Shown here in pieces: positions 28,336-36,755 of a stretch of DNA of 64,000 bases. The stretch is from NCBI GenBank assembly GCA_963722665.1, contig CAVRNW010000018.1, forward strand, positions 62,001 to 126,000, given 5' to 3'. Position 1 is the first letter of the stretch; the number at the start of each line of letters is the position of its first letter. The notes beneath the pieces were generated by a model. That model was not told where the DNA came from. It saw only the letters and a list, made by a program, of their open reading frames with translations, and ran no database searches. A program made the position numbers and the translations under genes. The stretch is from Site-B1 sp963722665 (GTDB lineage: Bacteria > Bacteroidota > Bacteroidia > Flavobacteriales > Flavobacteriaceae).

Positions 28336-29988
28336 TTAATTGAAGTATTGTTTTAATTCTTCATCAAAGTATTGCAATGCATTTCTTATAGGCAAAGGAA
28401 TTCCACCTCCATGAGCACATAGGGATCCTTGTTCTAATGTCGTTAAAAGATCGCTAAATAATTTTCTATCAATTTTGTAGTTCGAATTCATTGCCTTTTC
28501 CGAAAGTTCTTGACCTCTTTTGGTTCCTAATCTGCATGGGAAACATTTACCACAACTTTCATAGGATGCAAAATCAAAAAGATGTTCAATAAATTTGATA
28601 ATTGGAAAATCCATAGGAATACATACAAAGGATGCATGACCTAATAGAAATCCTTCCTTTGCAAAAGATTCAAAATCAATTGTCAGATCATTAATTTTTG
28701 AGACAGGTACTAACCCACCCAATGGTCCACCAATTTGAATTGCTTTTACTTTGGTCTTAAAACCTCCACCTAAATTATTTACAACTATTGATAGTGGTGT
28801 TCCCATTTCTACTTCATATAAGCCCGGATTATTGAAAAAACTATCCAGACAAACCAACTTTGTCCCTGATGAACGTTCGGTTCCAATACTTTTCCAAGCA
28901 TTTCCACCATTTGAGATAATAAAATGTAATGCGGCTAAGGTCTCAACATTATTGACAACTGTTGGTTTGTTAAACAATCCTTTTTGAGCAGGATAAGGTG
29001 GTCGCACACGAACTTCCGGACGTTGTCCTTCAATAGAATTGATTAATGCGGTTTCTTCACCACATATATAAGAGCCTTGTGCTTGAATGATTTTAAAATC
29101 AAAATTAAAGTCACTTCCTTCAATATTTTTACCCAATAATCCCTTTAATCGGAGCTCATCAATCGCATTTTGAACAATTTTGACTGCTTCAGGATATTCT
29201 GCTCTAATATATACAATACCATAATTTGCATGAGTTACATAGCCTGAAATCAACATGCCAAATAAAACAGAATGTGGTTGTTTTTCCAGTAAATATCGAT
29301 CTGAATAAGCTCCCGGATCACCTTCATCGGCATTGCAAATAATGAATTTGGTTTTGTTTTCTGCATTTCTACAAAATTCGAGTTTTAATCCCATAGGGAA
29401 ACCTGCTCCACCTCTACCTCTTAAATTGGAAGTTTTAATCTCATCGAGAACTTGAATTGAATCCTTTTTAAGAGCTTCTAAAAATGGTTTGTAATAGTCA
29501 GATACACTTATAAACTCCTTTGTTAAAATTGGGTCGCCTGATGCCTTTACGTTATAACTATCCTGATTAAATTCTTCACCAGATTTAATAATGTCTTTAA
29601 TTTTATTTAAAGCATTTCCCGAATAATTTTTGTCATCATAATGAAATGCAGAATTTTCATGACATCTGCCTAAGCAGGTCATGTGACCAATTTCATCGGC
29701 TTTAAAATAGGTCCTTAATGAATCGATCACCTTTTCCTGAGTTCCGGCACATATGCATGCTGTACCATTGCATACATATACTTTTTTACCTTTATTTTCA
29801 GGTTTAAGAAAATCGTAAAAACTGGCAGTACCAAATGCATTGGCCTTGCCAATTAAGAATTCTTCGGCTAATTTCTCCATTTCATCTTCAGAAGGAGAGC
29901 CATCAGGCGAACTTAGTTTGCCTAATTTATCAAAGAAATTATCTTCAATTCCTTTTCTTCCTAAAAGTTCACTTAAGTTATCTGACAT
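28336..29988 (-). CDS. fdhB: Formate dehydrogenase, NADH-binding (beta) subunit, NuoE-NuoF fusion
   Basis: 550 residues from the ATG at 29988, just 4 bp after the fdhD stop. A longer form from 30078 would overlap fdhD by 86 bp and adds an unlikely N-terminus. The first ~160 residues form a thioredoxin-like [2Fe-2S] domain (CNGTACICAG; MTCLGRCHENSA), as in NuoE. The rest is NuoF-like: NLRGRGGAGFPMGLKLEFC (FMN and NADH site), ICNADEGDPGAYSDRYLLE, and the [4Fe-4S] motif ESCGKCFPCRLGT. It passes formate electrons to NAD+. Partner of FdhA. Confidence 0.92.
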   Translation of the reverse strand: MSDNLSELLGRKGIEDNFFDKLGKLSSPDGSPSEDEMEKLAEEFLIGKANAFGTASFYDFLKPENKGKKVYVCNGTACICAGTQEKVIDSLRTYFKADEIGHMTCLGRCHENSAFHYDDKNYSGNALNKIKDIIKSGEEFNQDSYNVKASGDPILTKEFISVSDYYKPFLEALKKDSIQVLDEIKTSNLRGRGGAGFPMGLKLEFCRNAENKTKFIICNADEGDPGAYSDRYLLEKQPHSVLFGMLISGYVTHANYGIVYIRAEYPEAVKIVQNAIDELRLKGLLGKNIEGSDFNFDFKIIQAQGSYICGEETALINSIEGQRPEVRVRPPYPAQKGLFNKPTVVNNVETLAALHFIISNGGNAWKSIGTERSSGTKLVCLDSFFNNPGLYEVEMGTPLSIVVNNLGGGFKTKVKAIQIGGPLGGLVPVSKINDLTIDFESFAKEGFLLGHASFVCIPMDFPIIKFIEHLFDFASYESCGKCFPCRLGTKRGQELSEKAMNSNYKIDRKLFSDLLTTLEQGSLCAHGGGIPLPIRNALQYFDEELKQYFN

Positions 29989-29992
29989 GGGT

Positions 29993-30817
29993 TTAGCCTG
30001 CTTTTTTATTTGATCTGGTATTTTTTGTTCTCTGAGGATTAGCGTAACAGGTTGATCTGCCATCTCTACAAAATGCAAAAAGAGTAATACCTAATTCCTT
30101 TGCATAATCAACTGCAAGAGATGATGGTGCAGAGACAGCAGCTAAAAATGGTATTCTGGCTTTAAAACACTTTATGACTATCTCATAGGATACACGTCCG
30201 CTAACCGTAATTATTTTAGTCTGATTCAAATCCTTTTGAGAAATCAACTTTCCTACAACCTTGTCCACTGCATTATGCCTGCCAATATCTTCCATAGAAC
30301 ATAGTAATTTACCATCAATAGAAAAAGCTGCAGCTGCATGAGTCCCTCCCGATTGTTTAAAATCATGTTGATGTCTGTTCATTTTCCGGAATAGGCCATC
30401 TATTAAACCAATTTCAATTTTCTTATTATCGTCAATCGTTTTGCCAATAAATGCAAGGTCTCCTAACTCAGTTTTACCACAGATTCCGCAGGAAGAAATC
30501 GATAACAAGCTTCTGCTATTTGAATATCCTTCCCCAAGTTTATCCTTGGGAATTGTGACATTTACAATAGTTACAATTCCTTCTTCATTTTCTTTTCTTA
30601 AAACAATATCCGGCAGAAAATTCACATCATTGATTATTCCTTCCGAATGCAATAAGCCACGAACCAGGCTAACATCCTCTCCGGGTGTTCGCATTGTTAC
30701 AGTAAAAGGTTTATCATTGATGTTGATCTGTAAAGCTTCCTCAATTGTTAAAGCATCAACAATTTTACTACTTGAATTAACCTCAAACCGCTTCCCTTCA
30801 TAATTTCTATTAGCCAT
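29993..30817 (-). CDS. fdhD: Formate dehydrogenase sulfurtransferase/accessory protein FdhD
   Basis: 274 residues. Moves sulphur from a cysteine desulphurase to the molybdenum cofactor, needed for formate dehydrogenase activity. The catalytic pair is in SSCGICG (Cys110 and Cys113), matching the CxxC of E. coli FdhD. Other motifs are TPGEDVSLVRGLLHSEG and GGTHAAAAFSIDGKLLCS with EDIGRHNAVDKVVG. It sits between fhs (37 bp) and fdhB (4 bp), as expected for a maturation factor. Confidence 0.94.
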   Translation of the reverse strand: MANRNYEGKRFEVNSSSKIVDALTIEEALQININDKPFTVTMRTPGEDVSLVRGLLHSEGIINDVNFLPDIVLRKENEEGIVTIVNVTIPKDKLGEGYSNSRSLLSISSCGICGKTELGDLAFIGKTIDDNKKIEIGLIDGLFRKMNRHQHDFKQSGGTHAAAAFSIDGKLLCSMEDIGRHNAVDKVVGKLISQKDLNQTKIITVSGRVSYEIVIKCFKARIPFLAAVSAPSSLAVDYAKELGITLFAFCRDGRSTCYANPQRTKNTRSNKKAG

Positions 30818-30854
30818 TATTTTAAGTTATTAAAAGACAGGAATTTCTACTAAT

Positions 30855-32522
30855 TTAAAACAAACCAGTGATATTGCCATCGTTATCAATGTTAATGTTT
30901 TCTGATGCAGGATGAGCCGGAAGACCAGGCATTCTCATCATGTCCCCTGAGATTGGGATTAAAAATCCTGCTCCGGCGGCAATTTCAATTTCTCTTATGG
31001 TAATGATGAATCCCTTTGGTCTTCCTAACAGATTAGGATTATCTGATAATGACTTTTGAGTTTTAGCTATACAAACCGGTAATTGATCTAAACCTAGATT
31101 TGAGATCGTTTTTAAATTTCGGTTTGCCAAACCGGAATATTCAACACTATCAGCCCCATAAATCTTTGTTGCGATGGTCTCAATTTTTGCTTTTACATCC
31201 AAATTCCAGTCATACAAAGGTTTAAAATGGGAGGAGGATTCTTCTACTATTTCTATAACTTGCTTAGCAAGCTCTAAGGCTCCTTTGCCTCCTTTTTCCC
31301 ATACTTCGGCTAAAGCAACCCTAATATTGTGGCTTTTTGCAAATTCTTGTATAATTTCTATCTCGTCCATGGAGTCAGTAATAAATCTATTGATAGCGAT
31401 TACCGGAGTCAATTCAAACTGTTTTATATTTTCTATATGCTTTTCTAAATTTGGCAGTCCTCTTTTTAAGGCTTGAGTGTCAGGTTCGGTCAACGATTTA
31501 AGATCAACTCCACCATGATATTTTAATGCTCTTATTGTTGTTGTTATAACTACTGCTTTTGGACTTAATCCAGCACTTTGGCATTTGATATCTAAGAATT
31601 TCTCAGCGCCTAGATCAGCACCAAATCCAGCCTCTGTAACCGTATAATCGGCCAAAGTCATTCCCATTCTTGTTGCTATAACCGAATTAGTTCCCTGAGC
31701 AATGTTGGCAAAAGGTCCGCCATGGATAATAGCCGGATTGCCTTCAATAGTTTGAACTAGATTAGGCTTGATGGCATCTTTTAATAATGCTGCCATAGCT
31801 CCTTCCACTTTTAAGTCCTTTGCAAAAACCGGTGTTCTATCTTTGGTATATCCAATAAAAATATTTCCCAATCGTTTTTTAAGGTCATTTAGATCATTGG
31901 AAAGACATAAAACAGCCATAATCTCAGAAGCCGCAGTTATATCAAATCCTGTCTCCCTTGGAACTCCCGAGGTTGTTCCACCTAAGCCAATTATTATGTT
32001 TCTTAGAGATCTGTCATTCATATCCAATACCCGTTTCCAGGTAACGGTTCTAGGATCAATATCAAGTGAGTTGGTTTTACTCTGCAAGTTATTATCAATT
32101 ATGGCTGACAGTAAATTATGAGCCTTTTCAATAGCCGAAAAATCTCCGGTAAAATGAAGATTGATGTCTTCCATAGGAAGAACCTGTGAATAGCCACCAC
32201 CTGTAGCACCTCCTTTTATTCCAAAAACAGGCCCTAAAGAAGGCTCCCTTAATACGACTATAGATCGTTTGCCTAATTGATTCAATCCTTCAGACAAGCC
32301 TATAGACATTGTTGTTTTACCCTCTCCTGCAGGAGTTGGTGAAATTGCTGTAACTAAAATGAGGTTGCTCTTATTAGCTTTTTCTAAATCAATATTTGAC
32401 AGTAAAATTTTAGCTTTGTATTTTCCATACAATTCGATCTTTTCTAGATCTAAACCTAGTTTTTCAGCTATTAAGGAGATATGTTTAAGTTTTACTTTTT
32501 TTGCTATTTGTAAGTCAGTCAT
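30855..32522 (-). CDS. fhs: Formate-tetrahydrofolate ligase
   Basis: 555 residues. Makes 10-formyl-THF from formate, THF and ATP. The P-loop-like motif is TPAGEGKTT (63-71). Other motifs are LREPSLGPVFGIKGGATGGG, HGGPFANIAQGTNSV and TEAGFGADLGAEKFLDIKC. First gene of the one-carbon operon with formate dehydrogenase, so formate can be oxidised or channelled to purine and Met synthesis. The intergenic region to the DUF190 gene is 85 bp with a possible -7 (TAAATTTA on the minus strand). Confidence 0.95.
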   Translation of the reverse strand: MTDLQIAKKVKLKHISLIAEKLGLDLEKIELYGKYKAKILLSNIDLEKANKSNLILVTAISPTPAGEGKTTMSIGLSEGLNQLGKRSIVVLREPSLGPVFGIKGGATGGGYSQVLPMEDINLHFTGDFSAIEKAHNLLSAIIDNNLQSKTNSLDIDPRTVTWKRVLDMNDRSLRNIIIGLGGTTSGVPRETGFDITAASEIMAVLCLSNDLNDLKKRLGNIFIGYTKDRTPVFAKDLKVEGAMAALLKDAIKPNLVQTIEGNPAIIHGGPFANIAQGTNSVIATRMGMTLADYTVTEAGFGADLGAEKFLDIKCQSAGLSPKAVVITTTIRALKYHGGVDLKSLTEPDTQALKRGLPNLEKHIENIKQFELTPVIAINRFITDSMDEIEIIQEFAKSHNIRVALAEVWEKGGKGALELAKQVIEIVEESSSHFKPLYDWNLDVKAKIETIATKIYGADSVEYSGLANRNLKTISNLGLDQLPVCIAKTQKSLSDNPNLLGRPKGFIITIREIEIAAGAGFLIPISGDMMRMPGLPAHPASENINIDNDGNITGLF

Positions 32523-32607
32523 TTTAAATTTTTTGAATTAGGAAAAGTCTTATCGGTAATCAATATAAATTTAGAAAAATAAAGTGAAAGAGTTTTAGTC
32601 AATCAAT

Positions 32608-32973
32608 TTATAGATCGAATAACTTTTTCTTTCCAGATTTGTGCAATAGTACATTTACTTGTTGTGTAGTGACCAGGCATCCATATTGCATAGTTTCTAG
32701 CATTGGTTTTATTGAATCGTAAAATTTCATAATTTTATTCTCCTCATCAACTATTTGGATAAGGGTAGGTAGTTTCTCCGTTACTTCCCAGAATTTATAC
32801 GAATGAATTACAGAACTGGCTCCAAAACCTACTATACCTTTTAAAACGGTTGCTCCGGCAAGTCCATCTTTTTTGGCCTTTAAAACTATATGTTCGTGTA
32901 AAACATCATGCCCTTTTTTATCTGTTGAACTGATGAATATTTGTAATAATATGGCTTTTGAATTGGTTTTCAT
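32608..32973 (-). CDS. DUF190 domain protein (CrcB partner)
   Basis: 121 residues, one domain of the PII-like DUF190 fold (KAILLQIFISSTDKKGHDVL; GLAGATVLKGIVGFGASSVI; VTEKLPTLIQIVDEENKI). Families of this type often sit beside crcB, as here (1 bp separates the two genes). PII-like proteins often gate transporters, so a regulatory role on the fluoride channel is a reasonable inference but unproven. Confidence 0.9.
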   Translation of the reverse strand: MKTNSKAILLQIFISSTDKKGHDVLHEHIVLKAKKDGLAGATVLKGIVGFGASSVIHSYKFWEVTEKLPTLIQIVDEENKIMKFYDSIKPMLETMQYGCLVTTQQVNVLLHKSGKKKLFDL

Positions 32974-32974
32974 A

Positions 32975-33352
32975 TCATATAAGTTTAATTAGTGCACGTC
33001 CAAAAAAAACAGCGCTCAAGCCCAGAAAAAAACTAAAAGTAGCATACATGGTAAAACGGAGCCACTCTTTGTTTTGCATGAGAATAAAAGCATCGTTAGA
33101 GAAGGTTGAAAATGTTGTGAAGCCACCGCAAATTCCGATAGTAAGAAAAATTCTCCATTCGGGGGATAAAAAATCGCCTTTTTCAGAAAGACCGAAAATA
33201 ACCCCAATCATCAAACTTCCAAGAATATTGACAATAAAAGTGCTCCATGGAAAAACCGAAATGTATTCAACTTGAATGTAACGGGAGATTAAAAATCGGA
33301 AGACCGTACCAATAAACCCTCCCAGACCTGCTATTAACAAAGATTTTACCAT
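32975..33352 (-). CDS. crcB: Fluoride ion channel CrcB/Fluc
   Basis: 125 residues with four hydrophobic segments. The fluoride channel motif GGFTTFSTF is at 76-84, with VNILGSLMIG (41-50) and GGFIGTVFRF near the N-terminus. It works as a dual-topology dimer exporting fluoride across the inner membrane. DUF190 follows directly. I found no fluoride riboswitch consensus upstream. Confidence 0.93.
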   Translation of the reverse strand: MVKSLLIAGLGGFIGTVFRFLISRYIQVEYISVFPWSTFIVNILGSLMIGVIFGLSEKGDFLSPEWRIFLTIGICGGFTTFSTFSNDAFILMQNKEWLRFTMYATFSFFLGLSAVFFGRALIKLI

Positions 33353-33654
33353 AAATTCAGAATTGTTTTCTCAGACTCAAATATTAATTGAAATCACCAA
33401 CCATTAATTAATGTGGATAATGATATGCTTCACTGCTTGAAACAAAAGTAATACAATAAATTAGCAATCTTAAAATTGGTTTTATTACATTTCTCACAAC
33501 AAAGAAATAGAGATAATTTAAAATAATTATATTGATTATATTGGCTTTTGAACTTTATACTATTCTTAATTTCTTTTAATCTTTTTTAAATTCTTCTGCA
33601 TATTAGAATAAAACATTAATTTAGTATTTAATTAATTTAATCTAGATCTAACCC
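33353..33654. other. Intergenic region between crcB and the lipoprotein gene
   Basis: About 300 bp, very AT-rich, holding the divergent promoters of the two flanking genes by position. I see no RNA gene, strong hairpin or exact TAnnTTTG element. Confidence 0.5.
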
Positions 33655-34035
33655 TTGGCTAAAAAAATATTAATTGTTCTATTAGTAATCATATCCTGTA
33701 AACCATCTGGAAAAATTGTAGAATTAAAAATTGACAATGCAGTGGAAAAAGTAAATGATACTATTTTAACACCAAAGATTGAAATGTCCGTAGGTCCTGA
33801 TATAAAAATTGAAGATGCGGAATTAAGAGATTTTAAAGAGTTTATGGTTTGGGTAACTACAAAGAACATGGATACAATTGGTAATTGTAGATTAAAACAA
33901 GTACCTAGAATCAAAGGTTTAGATACATTACCTCACTTCTTTGTGAAGTTTCAAACACTCCCTATAGTTTACAAAATGAAAATAAAAAATAGTGAATTGG
34001 TATTTGCTGAAATTAACAAGGCCGGTACAAATTAA
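33655..34035 (+). CDS. Putative lipoprotein of unknown function
   Basis: 126 residues from a TTG start. The N-terminus MAKKILIVLLVIISC is a lipoprotein signal with a lipobox IISC, so Cys15 should be acylated. The rest has a segment rich in charged residues and IGNCRLKQVPRIKGL, and is not a family I recognise. A near-perfect terminator hairpin follows the stop. The TTG start is accepted because the signal peptide begins there and no upstream ATG is in frame. Confidence 0.6.
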   Translation: MAKKILIVLLVIISCKPSGKIVELKIDNAVEKVNDTILTPKIEMSVGPDIKIEDAELRDFKEFMVWVTTKNMDTIGNCRLKQVPRIKGLDTLPHFFVKFQTLPIVYKMKIKNSELVFAEINKAGTN

Positions 34036-34037
34036 AA

Positions 34038-34071
34038 AACGACTAATATTCAGAAATTAATATTAGCCGTT
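34038..34071 (+). terminator. Terminator of the lipoprotein gene
   Basis: AACGACTAATATT (34038-34050) pairs with AATATTAGCCGTT (34059-34071), one mismatch, 8-nt loop. It sits between the lipoprotein stop and the 3' end of the opposed tRNA-Leu gene. Confidence 0.75.
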
Positions 34072-34086
34072 CTTAGATGTTTGATG

Positions 34087-34168
34087 TACTCAAGGTGGGA
34101 ATCGAACCCACACTCCCGAAGAAACTGGATTTTGAATCCAGCGCGTCTACCAATTCCGCCACTTGAGC
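34087..34168 (-). tRNA. tRNA-Leu (anticodon CAA)
   Basis: Read on the minus strand it starts GCTCAAGTGGCGGAATTGGT and has a complete cloverleaf: acceptor GCTCAAG/CTTGAGT (one G-U), D arm with the AATTGGTAGAC loop, anticodon stem CTGGA/TCCAG around TTCAAAA with anticodon CAA, a long variable arm (CTTCGGGAG) as in class II tRNAs, and the T arm GTGGGTTCGATTCCCAC. CCA is not encoded. It decodes UUG. Confidence 0.95.
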
Positions 34169-34175
34169 AAACAGG

Positions 34176-34191
34176 CCCGATAGCAATCGGG
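34176..34191 (-). repeat. CCCGAT-AGCA-ATCGGG hairpin between the tRNA promoter and tRNA-Leu
   Basis: CCCGAT (34176-34181) pairs with ATCGGG (34186-34191). It lies in the short tRNA precursor leader. Hairpins of this form recur in flavobacterial genomes near tRNA genes, from memory. Confidence 0.6.
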
Positions 34192-34194
34192 ATG

Positions 34195-34202
34195 CAAAAT
34201 TA
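34195..34202 (-). promoter_or_regulatory. Promoter -7 element of tRNA-Leu (TAATTTTG on minus)
   Basis: Exact TAnnTTTG on the minus strand. Transcription would start at about 34188, inside the leader hairpin, about 20 nt before the mature 5' end. Confidence 0.55.
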
Positions 34203-34267
34203 TAAATAATTTGTTTAAATCCCTTAAAAATAGTAGGTATTATACTTTTTCTGTTCAAATAAATTCC

Positions 34268-34275
34268 TAAATTTG
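34268..34275 (+). promoter_or_regulatory. Promoter -7 element of prs (TAAATTTG)
   Basis: Exact TAnnTTTG, 52 bp before the ATG of prs. The -33 region is TTTTCTG rather than TTG. Confidence 0.5.
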
Positions 34276-34327
34276 CACACATTTTAACAAGCAGTAGCCT
34301 AAAAAGCAGCTAAACCATTAATTAACA

Positions 34328-35269
34328 ATGTCTTTCCAAAAACCGGAAGCTAAAATTTTTCCTTGCTCACAGAGTGCAGAACTTGCTGAAAGAATAGCTG
34401 AGTCCTATGGTACACGCCTGGGTAAAGTCATTACTTCCAGGTATAGCGATGGTGAATTTCAACCTTGTTATGAAGAATCAATTAGAGGTACCCGGATATT
34501 CATTGTTGGTTCAACCAATCCTGGTCCTGAGAATTTAATGGAAATGCTTTTAATGCTGGATGCCGCAAAAAGAGCTTCTGCAAGACATATTACAGCAGTT
34601 TTACCTTATTTTGGATGGGCGCGACAAGACAGGAAAGATAAACCCAGGGTCCCGATTGCTGCAAAGCTAGTAGCTAAAATGCTGGAAGCTGCCGGAGCAA
34701 CAAGGATCATAACAATGGATTTGCATGCAGATCAAATTCAAGGCTTTTTTGAAAAACCTGTTGATCACTTATTTGCATCAACAATATTTCTGCCTCATTT
34801 AAGATCTCTAAATCTGGATAATTTGACAATTGCCTCTCCTGATATGGGTGGGTCAAAAAGAGCATATGCATACTCAAAAGCATTGGAAAGTGATGTTGTT
34901 ATATGTTACAAACAGCGCTCTAAAGCCAATATCATTTCGCACATGGAATTAATAGGTGATGTACAAGGAAAAAATGTTGTTCTAGTTGATGATATGGTCG
35001 ATACGGCAGGCACTTTATCAAAAGCTGCTGACCTGATGATTGAAAGAGGAGCTATAAGTGTTCGTGCAATATGTACACATCCTATTCTTTCTGGTGACGC
35101 TTATAAAAAAATAACAAATTCTAAATTAGAGGAATTAATAGTCACAGATTCTATTCCTCTTACACAGGAAAACGATAAGATAAAAGTATTGACATGTGCC
35201 GATCTATTTGCTGATGTTATGCATAGAGTACACAACAATACTTCAATCAGTTCAAAATTTATAATGTAA
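34328..35269 (+). CDS. prs: Ribose-phosphate pyrophosphokinase
   Basis: 313 residues, the usual length. Makes PRPP from ribose 5-phosphate and ATP for nucleotides, His and Trp. Motifs are RYSDGEFQPCYEESIRG, PYFGWARQDRKDKPRVP (catalytic loop), TMDLHADQIQGFFEKPVDHL and the PRPP-binding VVLVDDMVDTAGTL. It is followed 24 bp later by the L25 gene, a pairing common in Bacteroidota. Confidence 0.96.
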   Translation: MSFQKPEAKIFPCSQSAELAERIAESYGTRLGKVITSRYSDGEFQPCYEESIRGTRIFIVGSTNPGPENLMEMLLMLDAAKRASARHITAVLPYFGWARQDRKDKPRVPIAAKLVAKMLEAAGATRIITMDLHADQIQGFFEKPVDHLFASTIFLPHLRSLNLDNLTIASPDMGGSKRAYAYSKALESDVVICYKQRSKANIISHMELIGDVQGKNVVLVDDMVDTAGTLSKAADLMIERGAISVRAICTHPILSGDAYKKITNSKLEELIVTDSIPLTQENDKIKVLTCADLFADVMHRVHNNTSISSKFIM

Positions 35270-35293
35270 ATAATAATTAATTAAAACTCAAAA

Positions 35294-35995
35294 ATGAAAT
35301 CAATTTCAATCAATGGATCTCAAAGAGAAAGCGTGGGCAAAAAAGCAACAAAAGCCTTACGTAATGCTGGTCAGGTTCCTTGCGTATTATACGGAGGAGA
35401 TAAACCAGTGCATTTCTCAGCTAATGAAATAGCATTCTCAAAACTGGTTTATACGCCTAATGCGCATACAGTTGAGATTGCTTTAGATAATGGCGAAAAA
35501 CTAAAAGCTATTCTACAAGATATTCAATTTCATCCTGTTACAGATAGAATTCTACATATAGACTTCTATCAAATATTTGATGATAAAGAAGTAATGATGG
35601 AAATCCCTGTTCAATATGTAGGTGCCTCAATAGGTGTAAAAAATGGTGGGGTTCTTCGTAAAAATCAACGTAAATTACGTATAAAGGCCATACCTGGTAA
35701 TTTACCAGATTTTATCGAAGTTGATATCTCTCCCTTAAAAATTGGAAGCAAATTGTATGTTACTGATTTTGAAAATGACGCATTCAATATTATGCATCCA
35801 GAAAATACGGTAGTTTGTCAAGTTAGAACAGCAAGAGCAGCAATTGTTGAATTAATTGACCTAGAAGAAGAAGAAGAAGGAATTGAAGGAGAAGAAGGAG
35901 TTGAAGGAGAAGAAGGTGCAGAAGGCGCAACTTCAGAAGGTGATGGAGCAGCCTCTGGTGGAGATAAACCATCTGCGGAAACTTCTAAAGACTAA
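35294..35995 (+). CDS. rplY: 50S ribosomal protein L25/general stress protein Ctc
   Basis: 233 residues, the long Ctc form. The N-terminal L25 domain (1-90) binds 5S rRNA (ESVGKKATKALRNAGQVPCV), followed by the TL5/Ctc C-terminal beta domain (about 95-180). A low-complexity acidic tail of Glu/Gly repeats (about 190-233, EEEEEGIEGEEG) is usual for Bacteroidota. Stop followed by a strong terminator. Confidence 0.94.
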   Translation: MKSISINGSQRESVGKKATKALRNAGQVPCVLYGGDKPVHFSANEIAFSKLVYTPNAHTVEIALDNGEKLKAILQDIQFHPVTDRILHIDFYQIFDDKEVMMEIPVQYVGASIGVKNGGVLRKNQRKLRIKAIPGNLPDFIEVDISPLKIGSKLYVTDFENDAFNIMHPENTVVCQVRTARAAIVELIDLEEEEEGIEGEEGVEGEEGAEGATSEGDGAASGGDKPSAETSKD

Positions 35996-36017
35996 ATTTG
36001 TCATATTATTAATATTG

Positions 36018-36049
36018 AAAAGCATTCTGTTTATTCAGGATGCTTTTTT
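36018..36049 (+). terminator. Terminator after rplY
   Basis: AAAAGCATTCTG (36018-36029) pairs with CAGGATGCTTTT (36036-36047), one G-T wobble, then a T run. Confidence 0.85.
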
Positions 36050-36069
36050 ATTTTTACAAAAAACCCGGC

Positions 36070-36707
36070 ATGTGTAAGTTTTTGACCAATTTATTCAAAA
36101 GCAAAAAAACTTCATCCATACTTGAAGAGGATAAGCCAATGAAAAAATATTTAATTGTAGGCTTAGGCAATATTGGAGATAAGTATCACGAATACACGCC
36201 ATAATATTGGATTTAGCATATTAGATAATTTTGCTGTAAGGAGAAGTTTAACTTTTGAAACCCAAAAATTAGGTGATATTACCACTTATAAATTTAAAGG
36301 ACGTTCATTCATTTTCCTGAAACCAAGTACCTACATGAATTTAAGCGGGAAATCTGTTTTGTATTGGCTTACCAAAGAAAAAATTCCTTTGGAAAATCTA
36401 TTAATCATAACCGATGACCTGAATCTTCCTTTTGGCAGTATTACGGATTAAAAAGAAAGGCAGTGATGGTGGTCATAATGGATTAAAGGACATTCAGGAA
36501 AAATTAAATACAACGCAATACAACAGGTTTAGATTTGGTATTGGTGATACTTTTAATAAAGGTCAACAAGTGGATTTTGTGCTGAGCAAGTGGAGTGATG
36601 AAGAAAAAAAATCCTTACAGGAACGACTCGATCTATGTGCCGAGGTCATTAGATCGTTTGGTACTGCCGGCATAAATAATACCATGAATAGTTATAATGG
36701 GAAGTAA
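36070..36707 (+). pseudogene. pth: Peptidyl-tRNA hydrolase, broken by two +1 frameshifts
   Basis: Three frames join into one enzyme of about 211 residues. The ATG at 36070 begins a 23-residue extension that Flavobacteriia Pth often have; MKKYLIVGLGNIG starts at 36139. An extra T at 36193 must be skipped to read TRHNIGFSILD, which holds the catalytic His. A second extra base at 36443 must be skipped between LPFGSI and RIKKKGSDGGHNGLKDI. All catalytic motifs (GLGN, TRHNIG, TDDLNLPFG, GGHNGLKDI) are then present. Pth is essential in most bacteria, so if no second copy exists these shifts are probably sequencing errors rather than decay. Confidence 0.88.
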
Positions 36708-36710
36708 TAA

Positions 36711-36738
36711 AAAAAGGGCTGTTAAACAGCCCTTTTCC
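36711..36738. terminator. Bidirectional terminator between pth and the PorP gene
   Basis: AAAAGGGCTG (36712-36721) pairs with CAGCCCTTTT (36727-36736), 5-nt loop, with an A run before and T-rich sequence after. Confidence 0.85.
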
Positions 36739-36755
36739 TTTTATTTTAAAAAAAA

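Noticed and set aside
33353..33520. Fluoride riboswitch upstream of crcB
   Set aside because: The minus-strand sequence has a short GGTTGGTGATTTC match but no conserved GGCGAUG core with pairing partner; the region is too AT-rich.
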